From positions 1 to 37,776 of the forward strand of contig JANRCO010000025.1 of assembly GCA_030726975.1 (NCBI GenBank): a stretch of 37,776 nt of DNA, written 5' to 3'. The DNA comes from Ilumatobacteraceae bacterium. Lineage in GTDB: Bacteria; Actinomycetota; Acidimicrobiia; Acidimicrobiales; Ilumatobacteraceae. The position numbers were made by a program, and so were the translations under genes. Shown here piece by piece: positions 22,937 to 30,913 of the stretch. Position 1 is the stretch's first letter. Each line of letters opens with the position of its first letter. Below the pieces are notes generated by a model that was not told where the DNA came from, ran no database searches, and saw only the letters and a program-made list of their open reading frames with translations.

Positions 22937-24529
22937 GTGATACGACCAAACGATTGTTCTTGGGGTGCATTCAGCGATGAAGCACCGTGGGTATTGAGCG
23001 AAGACAAACTCGCCTGGGCAAATGATGCAAACCAAATTCGCATCAACGTGCGCCGCGAAGTTCCCGATCTCACCACTCCGCGCCGCATCCCTCCACTCGG
23101 GCGACTTTTCTATGTTGTTTGTGTGCTGGGTAAAGCAGTACTTCCTTGGCTCGTGCGCAAGAAATTCAAGAGGTTCGCAACTCCAAATGAAAGCAACGCT
23201 GCAATATCACTGCGCTTGCGTAAAGCAGTGGAAACACTTGGGCCTACCTACATCAAACTCGGACAAATCATTTCAAGTGGTGAAGGACTCTTCCCCGGGG
23301 AACTTGTTGAAGAATTCAAACGCTGCCGCGACCAAGTTCCAGCAGAACCATTTGACACCGTACAACTCACCATTGAGCAAGACCTCGGATGTCGCCTCAA
23401 CGACGTGTTCTTACATATCGACACCACTCCACTCGCTGCCGCTTCCATTGCTCAAGTTCATGCCGCAACTCTCACCACAGGAGAGTCGGTTGTTGTCAAA
23501 GTGCAGCGGCCAAATATTGGCAAACTTGTGCGCAAAGATCTGCGCGTCATGGCCTGGCTTGCACCATTTCTCATTGGCCGCATCAAAATTGCTGCACTCG
23601 CTAACCCCCCTGCACTCGTTGAACTTTTCGCTGAAACCATCGTTGAAGAACTCGACTTCCGCATGGAGGCAGCGAACATGGTCGACGTGTCACGCATGTT
23701 GCATCGCCTCAACCAAACCGGGTACATCGTTCCACGACCACACCCTTCGCTTGTATCGCGACGCATTTTGGTGATGGAGCGTCTATACGGCTTCAACTTT
23801 GACGATGTTGATGGCATGAAAGCAGCAGGCCTCGACACAGAGGCAGTTATTCGCACTGGCATGATCGCATTCATGGAAGGCGCAATGATTGAAGGCATCT
23901 TCCATGGCGACCTCCACGGCGGAAACCTCTTTGTGCTTTCCGATGGCAGAACCGCACTGCTCGACTTCGGCATCGTTGGCCGGCTTTCCCCCACACGGCG
24001 CGTTGCCTTTTTGCGGATGCTGCTGGGTGCCACCACGAACGACGTGAAAGGCCAAGTAGAAGCATTACGTGACCTCGGAGCACTTCCCCTCGATGTTGAC
24101 GTTGCTCAAGTGATTTCCGATCTACGACTTGACCAACAAACCATCGACCCCACATCACTTTCGGGCGAAGAACTGGTGAAAGAAGTACAACGCATTGTGA
24201 AAGCGCTTCTTGGCTACGGAGCAAGCATGCCAAAAGAACTCATGTTGTACGTGAAGAATATGGTCTTTCTCGACGGTGCCATTTCGCGTCTTGCACCCGA
24301 CCTCGACATCTTGGCCGAAGTAGCAAACATTTCGATGCTTTTTGCCGAGCGCCATGGTGAGCAAATTGGTCGTGACCTTGGCATCAATGCGCAAAGTATC
24401 GAACTCAACCTCGACAGCGTGAAAGCTGGCTTTGGTCTCGACTCAAGCGTAAATCGCCTGACCTACCGTGAGCTACAGCAGCGCAGAGAGCTCATCAACA
24501 AGCGCATGCGCGACCACGTGCGCAAGTAA
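22937..24529 (+). CDS. ABC1/UbiB-family atypical kinase
   Basis: From the GTG at 22937 the protein has 530 residues. It has the UbiB/ADCK hallmarks: the KxGQ motif (YIKLGQIISSGEGLFP), the Ala-rich loop AAASIAQVHAA, lysine in VVKVQRPN, EELDFRMEAAN, the catalytic-loop-like HGDLHGGN (about 322-329) and DFG in LLDFGIVG (about 341). Family members have ATPase activity tied to isoprenoid-quinone or lipid metabolism. I see no strong C-terminal membrane hairpin as in E. coli UbiB. Since actinobacteria use menaquinone, a direct ubiquinone role is unlikely. It is monocistronic and ends five bases from the convergent transpeptidase stop. The substrate is unknown. Confidence 0.9.
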   Translation: MIRPNDCSWGAFSDEAPWVLSEDKLAWANDANQIRINVRREVPDLTTPRRIPPLGRLFYVVCVLGKAVLPWLVRKKFKRFATPNESNAAISLRLRKAVETLGPTYIKLGQIISSGEGLFPGELVEEFKRCRDQVPAEPFDTVQLTIEQDLGCRLNDVFLHIDTTPLAAASIAQVHAATLTTGESVVVKVQRPNIGKLVRKDLRVMAWLAPFLIGRIKIAALANPPALVELFAETIVEELDFRMEAANMVDVSRMLHRLNQTGYIVPRPHPSLVSRRILVMERLYGFNFDDVDGMKAAGLDTEAVIRTGMIAFMEGAMIEGIFHGDLHGGNLFVLSDGRTALLDFGIVGRLSPTRRVAFLRMLLGATTNDVKGQVEALRDLGALPLDVDVAQVISDLRLDQQTIDPTSLSGEELVKEVQRIVKALLGYGASMPKELMLYVKNMVFLDGAISRLAPDLDILAEVANISMLFAERHGEQIGRDLGINAQSIELNLDSVKAGFGLDSSVNRLTYRELQQRRELINKRMRDHVRK

Positions 24530-24534
24530 GAGCG

Positions 24535-25470
24535 CTACAGCACAATTACAGGTGTGCCAATTTTGGCAAACGACCATAGAAAGTCGGCGTCGAGTTTTGC
24601 CTGGCGCTGACAACCGCCTGAGAGTCGCGTGCCTAATTCTTCTTCTGTTTGATACACCGTGTTATCGCTGCGCCGCAATGGAATTTGATGAAAGCCAATT
24701 GCCCCAACCTCTGTTTTCAACCAGCGCACCATTTTTTTCAAGAAGGCCTTGCCATTCCATGCGGTCGTAATTTCTGAGCGACTGTATACCCGATGCGCAC
24801 CAGGGGTTTCATTGTTGTACTTGCTGCCCGACACCAACCACGAACGAATAATTTCATTGTTTTTGTCGATCGCCCATACACGTTGGCCCGCTCGCTCGAA
24901 AACCAAACGTCGGCCACTTCCCGAGTTCGCTGGAAGAGCTGGTGCAGAAGCCCCCGTTGAGGCCACAGAAGACAACAAAAACCCGAGTGAGTCTTTTGCT
25001 CCTTCCACCGGGGGAGGTGTACGCACCACAAGCAAGTTTTCATTGGGCCAAATGCCAAGGGCCAGTGCAGTTTCACGCCCAGCAATTCCGTCGACGAAAA
25101 GATCTTTCTTTGTTTGTAATGCAGTGACAGCAACTTGGGTTGCCACATCGTAAGTACCGGTCACTTTTTCCAGATAATTAGTTTTCACTAATGCCTGCTG
25201 CAAACACACCACGTTCTTACCCGAGGTTCCCGGTCGCAGCGCCTTCATGGGAATCGTGCATGGTTCGTTACTTGCAGGGTCTTCACCAATGAGGTCGAGA
25301 ACAGGGGTTGTGGTGGTCACAACAACAGCGGTGGTGCTTGTTGCTGCAACCGACGTGGTGGGGGCGCTTGTATTGTCGTTACGTACAGCTCCAACACCAA
25401 CGTAAAGCACTCCAGACACCACAATGACTGCTAAGAGCAGGAGTTGCTTTCGAGTGGCGTTTGAGTTCAT
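24535..25470 (-). CDS. L,D-transpeptidase with peptidoglycan-binding domain
   Basis: A 311-residue cell-wall protein. A membrane anchor or signal segment lies at about 9-29, followed by a Thr/Val-rich linker (34-60), a PG_binding_1 domain (about 76-139; LRPGTSGKNVVCLQQAL to DGIAGRETALALGI) and a YkuD catalytic domain (about 188-311). His261 (IGFHQIP) and Cys287 in RLSGGCQRQ are the catalytic pair; the usual SHGC is SGGC here, a known variant position. It would make 3-3 cross-links in peptidoglycan or attach proteins, outside the membrane. TACATT (minus strand, 25505-25500) is a candidate -10 for a transcript with a leader of about 20 bases. Enzymatic activity is likely but not certain. Confidence 0.88.
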   Translation of the reverse strand: MNSNATRKQLLLLAVIVVSGVLYVGVGAVRNDNTSAPTTSVAATSTTAVVVTTTTPVLDLIGEDPASNEPCTIPMKALRPGTSGKNVVCLQQALVKTNYLEKVTGTYDVATQVAVTALQTKKDLFVDGIAGRETALALGIWPNENLLVVRTPPPVEGAKDSLGFLLSSVASTGASAPALPANSGSGRRLVFERAGQRVWAIDKNNEIIRSWLVSGSKYNNETPGAHRVYSRSEITTAWNGKAFLKKMVRWLKTEVGAIGFHQIPLRRSDNTVYQTEEELGTRLSGGCQRQAKLDADFLWSFAKIGTPVIVL

Positions 25471-25542
25471 AAGAGTTTCTTCGAGCGTTCGACACTCTCA
25501 ATGTAGCGCCGCACGCATTACGTGCCATGCTCTTCGCCCTGC

Positions 25543-25554
25543 CACACTAGAGGG
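25543..25554 (+). promoter_or_regulatory. Candidate -10 box (CACACT), leaderless promoter of nucS
   Basis: CACACT at 25543-25548 is followed by AGAGGG and the GTG at 25555. The six-base gap supports this GTG as the start, although position one of the box is C. Confidence 0.4.
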
Positions 25555-26214
25555 GTGCGTTTACTTATCGCTCGCTGCAGTGTGCATTATGTTGGTCGCC
25601 TTGAGTCGCGCCTCGATGAAGCCACGCGTCTCATCATGGTGAAAGCCGACGGGTGTGTTGCTATTCACGCCGACGGCGGAGCCTATAAACCCCTCAACTG
25701 GATGAACTCCCCAAATACCTTGCAAGAAAATGAAGGTGAGTGGATTGTTGCCAACCCAAAAGGCGAAACCATCACCATTACGTTGCATGAGATTTTTCTC
25801 GACACTCACCATCACCTGGGCGACGACCCGGGTCTCTCGAAAGATGGCGTCGAAGCGCACTTGCAAGAACTTCTTGCGGCGATGCCCGAAACTATTGAAG
25901 AAGGCCTCACGCTCATTCGCCGCGAATACCCCACTGCTATTGGGCCAGTAGACCTCTTATGCCGAGATAAAGACGGAAATACCGTGGCCATTGAAGTAAA
26001 ACGCCGAGGAGAAATTGATGGCGTAGAGCAACTTGCCCGCTACTTGGAATACCTCCATAACGACACATCGCTGGGCGCTATTCGAGGCATCTACGTTGCC
26101 CAGGTCATTAAACCGCAAGCAAAAACTCTGGCCACAACTCGTGGTTTTACGTGTGTAGAAATTGACTACGAGCTCTTACGCGGCAATAAGCCAGACGAAC
26201 TCACGCTCTTCTAA
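25555..26214 (+). CDS. nucS: Endonuclease NucS (EndoMS), mismatch-specific
   Basis: From the GTG at 25555 the protein has 219 residues and begins [20 protein letters not shown], the standard NucS start; the in-frame ATG at 25522 would add 11 residues without homology. The nuclease core has Asp133 (GPVDLLC), Glu147 and Lys149 (VAIEVKRRG) followed by [16 protein letters not shown]. NucS cleaves both strands at G-T, G-G and T-T mismatches and replaces MutSL in most actinobacteria. The C-terminus ends DELTLF, compatible with the known beta-clamp-binding tail of actinobacterial NucS. Its last four bases overlap the convergent cysH gene. Confidence 0.95.
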   Translation: MRLLIARCSVHYVGRLESRLDEATRLIMVKADGCVAIHADGGAYKPLNWMNSPNTLQENEGEWIVANPKGETITITLHEIFLDTHHHLGDDPGLSKDGVEAHLQELLAAMPETIEEGLTLIRREYPTAIGPVDLLCRDKDGNTVAIEVKRRGEIDGVEQLARYLEYLHNDTSLGAIRGIYVAQVIKPQAKTLATTRGFTCVEIDYELLRGNKPDELTLF

Positions 26215-26930
26215 GAGATGTGCAAGCCGCATTCGGTTTTGTCACTACCCGACCAGCGTCCAGCACGTGGATCTTCACCAGGTTTTGTGGGGCGCGTACA
26301 TGGCCAGCACCCAATTGAGGTATAACCGTGTTCGCGCAAGGGGTGTACTGGCAGTTCATACAATTCGTTGTACAAAGCAATATCGCTATCGCTGGCGCCC
26401 GCTAGCGGGTTGACCTTAATCACGCCGCGCATGATGTCGCGCGACACAATGGGAGTGTTCTTACGTGCTTCAGAATCTTCACGACGAACACCAGTAATCC
26501 ACACTTTTTTGTTTTGCAATGCATCTTCTAATGGCACCACTTTGCGCGCAGCGCAACATGCGTCGGTATCGACCTGCCAACCATTGGGCGCAAGATGGAA
26601 TTCATTACGCTTATCGATGTGCACGTTGATGCCAAAAGTTTTGCCCAGATTCTCTGCGTACCAATGTGTTTCTGCAAAGAGATAACCCGTATCGAGCAGA
26701 ACTACTTCTATGCCAGGCGCCGCGCTATGGGCCACATGCGACAACGTTGCATCTTGAAAACTCGAGGTCACTAAAAACGACTTGTAAGGTGGCACCTCAT
26801 CAGCTGCTCCAAATGATGCAACAGCCCAACGCACGATGTCGGCGGGCAACATGCCTTCTAGTTCGCGCGATACATCGGCCAATTCCTGAGCTGATGCAGA
26901 GAGCGAAACGAGGGTGGCAGGTAGGTACAC
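26211..26930 (-). CDS. cysH: Assimilatory adenylyl-sulfate (APS) reductase, CysH family
   Basis: A 239-residue thioredoxin-dependent reductase of the PP-loop CysH family. Cys125-Cys126 (DACCAARKV) and Cys208/Cys211 (IGCWPCTRP) form the CC...CxxC motif that binds a [4Fe-4S] cluster in APS-type enzymes; E. coli-type PAPS reductases lack it. The catalytic cysteine is Cys234 in TECGLH near the C-terminus. It reduces adenylyl sulfate to sulfite and AMP in cysteine biosynthesis. The start is GTG at 26930, six bases after TAGGCT. No sulfate adenylyltransferase or sulfite reductase gene is in the window; the cysQ-like gene at 20890 fits the same pathway. The 3' end overlaps nucS by four bases. Confidence 0.94.
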   Translation of the reverse strand: MYLPATLVSLSASAQELADVSRELEGMLPADIVRWAVASFGAADEVPPYKSFLVTSSFQDATLSHVAHSAAPGIEVVLLDTGYLFAETHWYAENLGKTFGINVHIDKRNEFHLAPNGWQVDTDACCAARKVVPLEDALQNKKVWITGVRREDSEARKNTPIVSRDIMRGVIKVNPLAGASDSDIALYNELYELPVHPLREHGYTSIGCWPCTRPTKPGEDPRAGRWSGSDKTECGLHIS

Positions 26931-26942
26931 GCCCCCAGCCTA
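26931..26942 (-). promoter_or_regulatory. Probable -10 box (TAGGCT), leaderless promoter of cysH
   Basis: Minus-strand TAGGCT is followed by GGGGGC and the GTG at 26930, a six-base gap. The G-run could also serve as a ribosome binding site if a longer leader existed. Confidence 0.45.
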
Positions 26943-26986
26943 CCAATTCCCGACTATTCCTATCAACTTTTAGTTAAATCAAAGCA

Positions 26987-27832
26987 CTAGGGGCGAAAAC
27001 GGCACAATCCTTGGTCGATGACGAGGCGCGAACCCACCGCTGTGGTGAAGACCGCTTCCCCCGTGCCCGTTTCCCACATGGAAATGGTGAGTTCTTCACC
27101 AGGAATCACTGGAGATGCGAAGCGACCCTCAATGTGCTGGAAAGCGCTGGCGTCGTTGTTACACAGACCCTGCAAGAGCCCACGCCCGGTGAACCCATAG
27201 GTGCACAGCCCGTGCAAAATGGGGCGCTCGAAGCCGCCACGGGCGGCAAAGGTGGGGTCGGAATGCAAAGGGTTACGGTCGCCCGACAAACGGTACGTGA
27301 GGGCCTGATGTAACGAGGTGGTGTACTTCACGACATGGTCGGCCGCACGGCTAGGCGGCACGTTTTTATCGCCACCAGGGCCACGGTCGCCACCCCATCC
27401 ACCTTCGCCGCGAATAAAGGACGCGCCGAGAAGAGTAAACATGGGGCTGCCATCGGCGGCATCGACCAGTTCGGTTTGCGTCGAGACCACTGCGCCCGAA
27501 CCCTTGTCGTAGATACCAATGATGCGACTGACGCCACGGACCTTGCCAGCAACGGGTACCGGCTTGTGCAGCGTGACCGCCTGTTGTCCGTGTACCAACA
27601 TGGCGGGGTTGAATGTGCCAATGCTGGTACGAGTGGAGCCCATCCCCCAACCAACAACAACGGGGAACGTGGGAAACACTTGCTGTGCAACACCATCGGT
27701 GTTTTCAGTTGTGAATGACAAGTCGTCAACACCTGCGCCAATACCAACGGCATAGAGCAATGCATCTTTGCTATTCCACGAAGCCTCGAATGGCTCGCTT
27801 TCTGTTCCTACTGCATCTGGATTAATTGGCAT
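26987..27832 (-). CDS. MaoC-like (R)-specific enoyl-CoA hydratase (hydratase 2)
   Basis: A 281-residue double hot-dog protein. The C-terminal half holds the hydratase-2 motif YRLSGDRNPLHSDP with Asp185 and His190 as catalytic pair, followed by GGFERPILHGLCTYGF. The N-terminal half is the degenerate hot-dog repeat, as in the hydratase part of eukaryotic peroxisomal multifunctional enzyme 2. It would hydrate trans-2-enoyl-CoA to (3R)-hydroxyacyl-CoA. Its start overlaps the end of the upstream SDR gene by 11 bases (27822-27832), so the two are translated together and act in sequence: the hydratase product is the SDR substrate. Bulky or branched acyl chains are likely, by analogy. Confidence 0.9.
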   Translation of the reverse strand: MPINPDAVGTESEPFEASWNSKDALLYAVGIGAGVDDLSFTTENTDGVAQQVFPTFPVVVGWGMGSTRTSIGTFNPAMLVHGQQAVTLHKPVPVAGKVRGVSRIIGIYDKGSGAVVSTQTELVDAADGSPMFTLLGASFIRGEGGWGGDRGPGGDKNVPPSRAADHVVKYTTSLHQALTYRLSGDRNPLHSDPTFAARGGFERPILHGLCTYGFTGRGLLQGLCNNDASAFQHIEGRFASPVIPGEELTISMWETGTGEAVFTTAVGSRLVIDQGLCRFRP

Positions 27833-28736
27833 GGTTCACTCTATCTTCGCCGTCCATGCCGGCATTAGCCCGAGCACCAGCTAGTAGTTCATCGACAATT
27901 GCGCCCAGTTGTGTTGGGTCGGCAACTGCCGCATGACGTGGTCCGCGATGCCAGCCTTCGGCAATAGCAAGAATTTGACCACTTGCTTCAAACACCCGAC
28001 CAGTGACATGTTTCGATTCAGCAGAGGCGAGCCAAGTGACGATGGGTGCAATCCATTTAGGGCTGCGCATATCGCGGTCGGCTTCTGTTTTTGGCGGTGG
28101 TCCAAGGCCCTCTGTCATGCGGGTCAGAGCAACAGGTGCAACTGCATTTGCCGTTACTCCGTAGCGCGCAAGTTCGAGTGCCGCAATAACGGTGAACGAT
28201 GCAATACCTGCTTTTGCTGCACCATAATTTGTTTGACCCGGGTTTCCGTAAATGCCCGATACCGACGTGGTGTTGATGAGGCGACCATCAACTGGCTTTC
28301 CTGCCTTGTGTTGATCGCGCCAATAAGCAGCAGCAAAGTGCGACGGTCCAAATGTGCCCTTCAAGTGCACCTTAATGACTGCATCCCATTCTTCTTCGGT
28401 CATGTTTGCCAACATGCGGTCGCGCAAAATGCCCGCGTTGTTCACTACTGCATGCAGGTCGCCAAAAACATCGACTGCGGTGTTGATGAGTGCCTCTGCT
28501 CCGGCCCACGTAGAAATGTCGTCGCCATTAGCAACAGCTTTTCCGCCCGTAGCCTCAATTTCATTCACCACTTGTTGTGCTGGCGATAAGTCACCACCAG
28601 AACCGTCGACATTTCCACCCAAATCGTTCACCACAACGAATGCTCCGTGACGTGCCAAGCTGAGCGCATGCTCGCGGCCAATGCCCCGCCCGGCACCTGT
28701 AACAACAACGATTCGCCCTACACACAATTGCGACAT
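27822..28736 (-). CDS. SDR family (3R)-hydroxyacyl-CoA dehydrogenase, HSD17B4-like
   Basis: A 304-residue short-chain dehydrogenase. The cofactor motif is VTGAGRGIGREHA (13-25), NNAG is at 99-102, and the catalytic set is Ser158 or Ser160, Tyr171 and Lys175 in TTSVSGIYGNPGQTNYGAAKAG. The VVNDLGGNVDG stretch with extra residues after strand 2 marks the group resembling the dehydrogenase domain of peroxisomal multifunctional enzyme 2 (HSD17B4). It should oxidise (3R)-hydroxyacyl-CoA with NAD+. The ATG has the strongest ribosome binding site of the window, GGAGGGG, and TATGAT about 25 bases upstream is a good -10 box. It leads a two-gene operon with the MaoC hydratase. Confidence 0.9.
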   Translation of the reverse strand: MSQLCVGRIVVVTGAGRGIGREHALSLARHGAFVVVNDLGGNVDGSGGDLSPAQQVVNEIEATGGKAVANGDDISTWAGAEALINTAVDVFGDLHAVVNNAGILRDRMLANMTEEEWDAVIKVHLKGTFGPSHFAAAYWRDQHKAGKPVDGRLINTTSVSGIYGNPGQTNYGAAKAGIASFTVIAALELARYGVTANAVAPVALTRMTEGLGPPPKTEADRDMRSPKWIAPIVTWLASAESKHVTGRVFEASGQILAIAEGWHRGPRHAAVADPTQLGAIVDELLAGARANAGMDGEDRVNHAN

Positions 28737-28766
28737 ATTTCCCCTCCGATGTCTAGGACAATCATA
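28737..28766 (-). promoter_or_regulatory. -10 box (TATGAT) and Shine-Dalgarno (GGAGGGG) of the SDR-MaoC operon
   Basis: On the minus strand TATGAT (28766-28761) lies 24 bases before the ATG at 28736, and GGAGGGG ends five bases before it. This is a leadered promoter, unlike the opposite-facing leaderless start at 28799. No convincing -35 is seen. Confidence 0.5.
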
Positions 28767-28786
28767 CGACTCTGCCCCATGGGCTT

Positions 28787-28798
28787 TAGCCTTGAACC
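28787..28798 (+). promoter_or_regulatory. Probable -10 box (TAGCCT), leaderless promoter of GGR-like gene
   Basis: TAGCCT (28787-28792) plus TGAACC precedes the GTG at 28799 with the six-base gap. This favours the GTG over the internal ATG at 28811. Confidence 0.45.
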
Positions 28799-30019
28799 GT
28801 GAGTTCCGCTATGCAAACCGATTTCCATACCGTCATTGTTGGTGCAGGGCCAAGTGGAACCGCAGCCGCCACACTTTTGGCCCAAGCCGGCAAGTCGGTT
28901 TGTGTTGTCGATAAAGCCACTTTCCCCCGCGATAAGTGCTGCGGAGATGGCCTCACCACGCTTGCCTTACGTGAACTTGAGAAAATTGGTTTTGCCCCCA
29001 GCACTGTTGCTTCATGGAAAACCATTCACAGTGCGTGGTTGCGCTCCCCTTCGGGTCGCGAAGTGGAAGTTCCGCTTCCCAGTAGCCAAGGGCAATATGC
29101 CGCAGTGGCGACCCGCCTCGACCTCGATGCAGCGCTAGTAGACCATGCCCGCAACGCCGGAGCAGTGATGCGTGAAAATTGTGAGTTCTTAAATATCACT
29201 GCTGAAAACAATTTTGCACTCATCAGTTTTACCGATGGCACCAGTGTGACCGCACAACACGTTATTGCTGCCGATGGCATGTGGTCGCCCGTGCGCAAAT
29301 CACTTGGCCTACTAGAAGTGGGTTACCTCGGCGAATGGCACGCCTTTCGTCAATATGCCACCAACATCACCGGCCCTGCACAAAACGGCTTGTACGTATG
29401 GTTTGAGCCCGATCTCTTACCTGGCTATGCATGGTCGTTTCCCCTTGCCGACGGAAAGGTCAACATCGGCTTTGGTGTATTGCGCGATGGCAAGCGGCGC
29501 ATTCAAACCATGAAACACACATGGGAAGATTTATTAACGCGCCCTCATATTGTTGAGGCACTCGGTGAAGGCTTCACACTGGTCGACCGCCACACTGCAT
29601 GGCCCATACCAGCAAATATCACCGCGGCAGTTTTGCATCATCGCAACGTGATGTTTGTGGGCGATGCAGCTCGCGCCACCGACACCTTGACGGGTGAAGG
29701 TATTGGGCAAGCACTTCTCACCGGCGTACTTGCAGCACAAGCCATCCTCGACCCAGCTAGCCGTAATGCATCGGAATCTGCTGCGCTGTACGCCAAGCAT
29801 GCGCGCCAACATCTATCGGCCGACCACCATATGAGTTCGCTCTTGAGCAAAATGCTCTCACGACCGTTCATTGCTCGTGGCGCAGTGCGCATCGTGGGCT
29901 TCAACCACTGGACCCGCAGCAATTTTGCACGCTGGATGTTTGAAGATGAAGCACGAGCTGTTGCGCTCACCCCGCGGCGCTGGCACCGCAAGTTCCTCAA
30001 ACAGCGCGGCGCTTACTAG
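28799..30019 (+). CDS. Geranylgeranyl reductase family FAD-dependent oxidoreductase (MenJ-like)
   Basis: A 406-residue flavoprotein. The N-terminal dinucleotide fold is TVIVGAGPSGTAAATLLAQAGKSVCVVDK (11-39). The segment FPRDKCCGDGLT is the conserved PxKxCGxG patch of geranylgeranyl reductases, and GDAARATDTLTGEGIGQALLTG is the second FAD motif. Members reduce isoprenoid double bonds: geranylgeranyl groups of lipids or, as MenJ in mycobacteria, one double bond of menaquinone. A menaquinone role suits an actinobacterium but is inferred. It diverges from the SDR gene across 62 bases and shares its stop region with the convergent MOSC gene (30016-30019). Confidence 0.88.
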   Translation: MSSAMQTDFHTVIVGAGPSGTAAATLLAQAGKSVCVVDKATFPRDKCCGDGLTTLALRELEKIGFAPSTVASWKTIHSAWLRSPSGREVEVPLPSSQGQYAAVATRLDLDAALVDHARNAGAVMRENCEFLNITAENNFALISFTDGTSVTAQHVIAADGMWSPVRKSLGLLEVGYLGEWHAFRQYATNITGPAQNGLYVWFEPDLLPGYAWSFPLADGKVNIGFGVLRDGKRRIQTMKHTWEDLLTRPHIVEALGEGFTLVDRHTAWPIPANITAAVLHHRNVMFVGDAARATDTLTGEGIGQALLTGVLAAQAILDPASRNASESAALYAKHARQHLSADHHMSSLLSKMLSRPFIARGAVRIVGFNHWTRSNFARWMFEDEARAVALTPRRWHRKFLKQRGAY

Positions 30020-30855
30020 AGAAACCGCACTTCATCTCCGACAGAACATTTCCCTGGCGACAGCACGCGTGCATACACCCCAACACTTTGGTTTAAATCG
30101 CGCACTATGTGTCGTAGCACTGCACGATCTTCGGGGATGAGGTTGTTAATTGCGCGTGTCACCATGACGCAACGTGGGCACGGGTCAAGAATTTCAATCA
30201 CTGCCGACCCAATAGCAATGTGTTTGTTCTTCCACTGAAATTCAGGGTGGCCATCTACATCGCCGCTATCAACAACAAGACTTGGCCGGAAGCGCTTAAT
30301 GTCAACTACTGAATGCGGAACAGCTGCTTTCAAAGCCGCAAGTGCCGAGGTGGTCATCACCATGAGTGGATAGCAATCGTGGTGTGTTCCTACTGGCGAT
30401 TCAAACTCCATCACTTCAGGTGGAAAGATACTGAAGTCGGGCAAGGGTTCATCTTCAGTGCGTCCAAAGACTGCACGCATCTCTGCCAACACATCATCAG
30501 TGTCTGAAGGCCCGCGACGAAAATGGTCTACATCGCTCGCGTCGGGGAGTTCTTCCAAAACCACACGATGACCAAGCAATGCAGTCAGCCTTTCACTGCT
30601 GTCTGCTTCATTCGTAAAAAAGCTTTCCCCATTGGGTGCGGTAATTTTCACAGTACGTCGCGCGGGGTCTACACGCTCAGCGGAAAACTGCATGAGTCCA
30701 CCAATTTTTTTGGCTCCGCGAATGCCCCCACGTTCAAGGTCGCGAGTAGCCCAAATGCGGTCGCCAACAATGCCCAAGTCGTTCAGTTCGCACGAGGAAA
30801 CCGTCTCTCCCACCATCGACTTCACGGGATACGTCCAGATCTCAGACAAGCGCAT
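30016..30855 (-). CDS. MOSC domain protein (YcbX/mARC-like)
   Basis: From the ATG at 30855 the protein has 279 residues and starts MRLSEIWTYPVKSMVGE, the MOSC_N beta-barrel opening seen in YcbX and mARC. The C-terminal MOSC domain includes IEILDPCPRCVMVTRAIN, where Cys226 and Cys229 lie in the DPCPRC motif; the conserved Cys is the expected molybdenum ligand in mARC-type enzymes. These proteins reduce N-hydroxylated compounds with molybdenum cofactor. No ferredoxin domain is fused, unlike E. coli YcbX, so a separate electron donor is needed. A GTG at 30873 is in frame, but TATGGT exactly six bases before the ATG supports the shorter form. It converges with the GGR-like gene. Confidence 0.87.
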   Translation of the reverse strand: MRLSEIWTYPVKSMVGETVSSCELNDLGIVGDRIWATRDLERGGIRGAKKIGGLMQFSAERVDPARRTVKITAPNGESFFTNEADSSERLTALLGHRVVLEELPDASDVDHFRRGPSDTDDVLAEMRAVFGRTEDEPLPDFSIFPPEVMEFESPVGTHHDCYPLMVMTTSALAALKAAVPHSVVDIKRFRPSLVVDSGDVDGHPEFQWKNKHIAIGSAVIEILDPCPRCVMVTRAINNLIPEDRAVLRHIVRDLNQSVGVYARVLSPGKCSVGDEVRFL

Positions 30856-30867
30856 GTTTGCACCATA
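30856..30867 (-). promoter_or_regulatory. Probable -10 box (TATGGT), leaderless promoter of MOSC gene
   Basis: Minus-strand TATGGT plus GCAAAC precedes the ATG at 30855. The box sits inside the alternative reading from the GTG at 30873, so it also decides the start. Confidence 0.5.
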
Positions 30868-30901
30868 GTTCACCGAATCAGTGTCTCTATTTTGCGTGCA
30901 C

Positions 30902-30913
30902 TACGGTAGAGAC
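30902..30913 (+). promoter_or_regulatory. Probable -10 box (TACGGT), leaderless promoter of nitronate monooxygenase
   Basis: TACGGT (30902-30907) plus AGAGAC precedes the ATG at 30914 with a six-base gap. The purine-rich AGAGAC could also work as a weak ribosome binding site. Confidence 0.5.
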
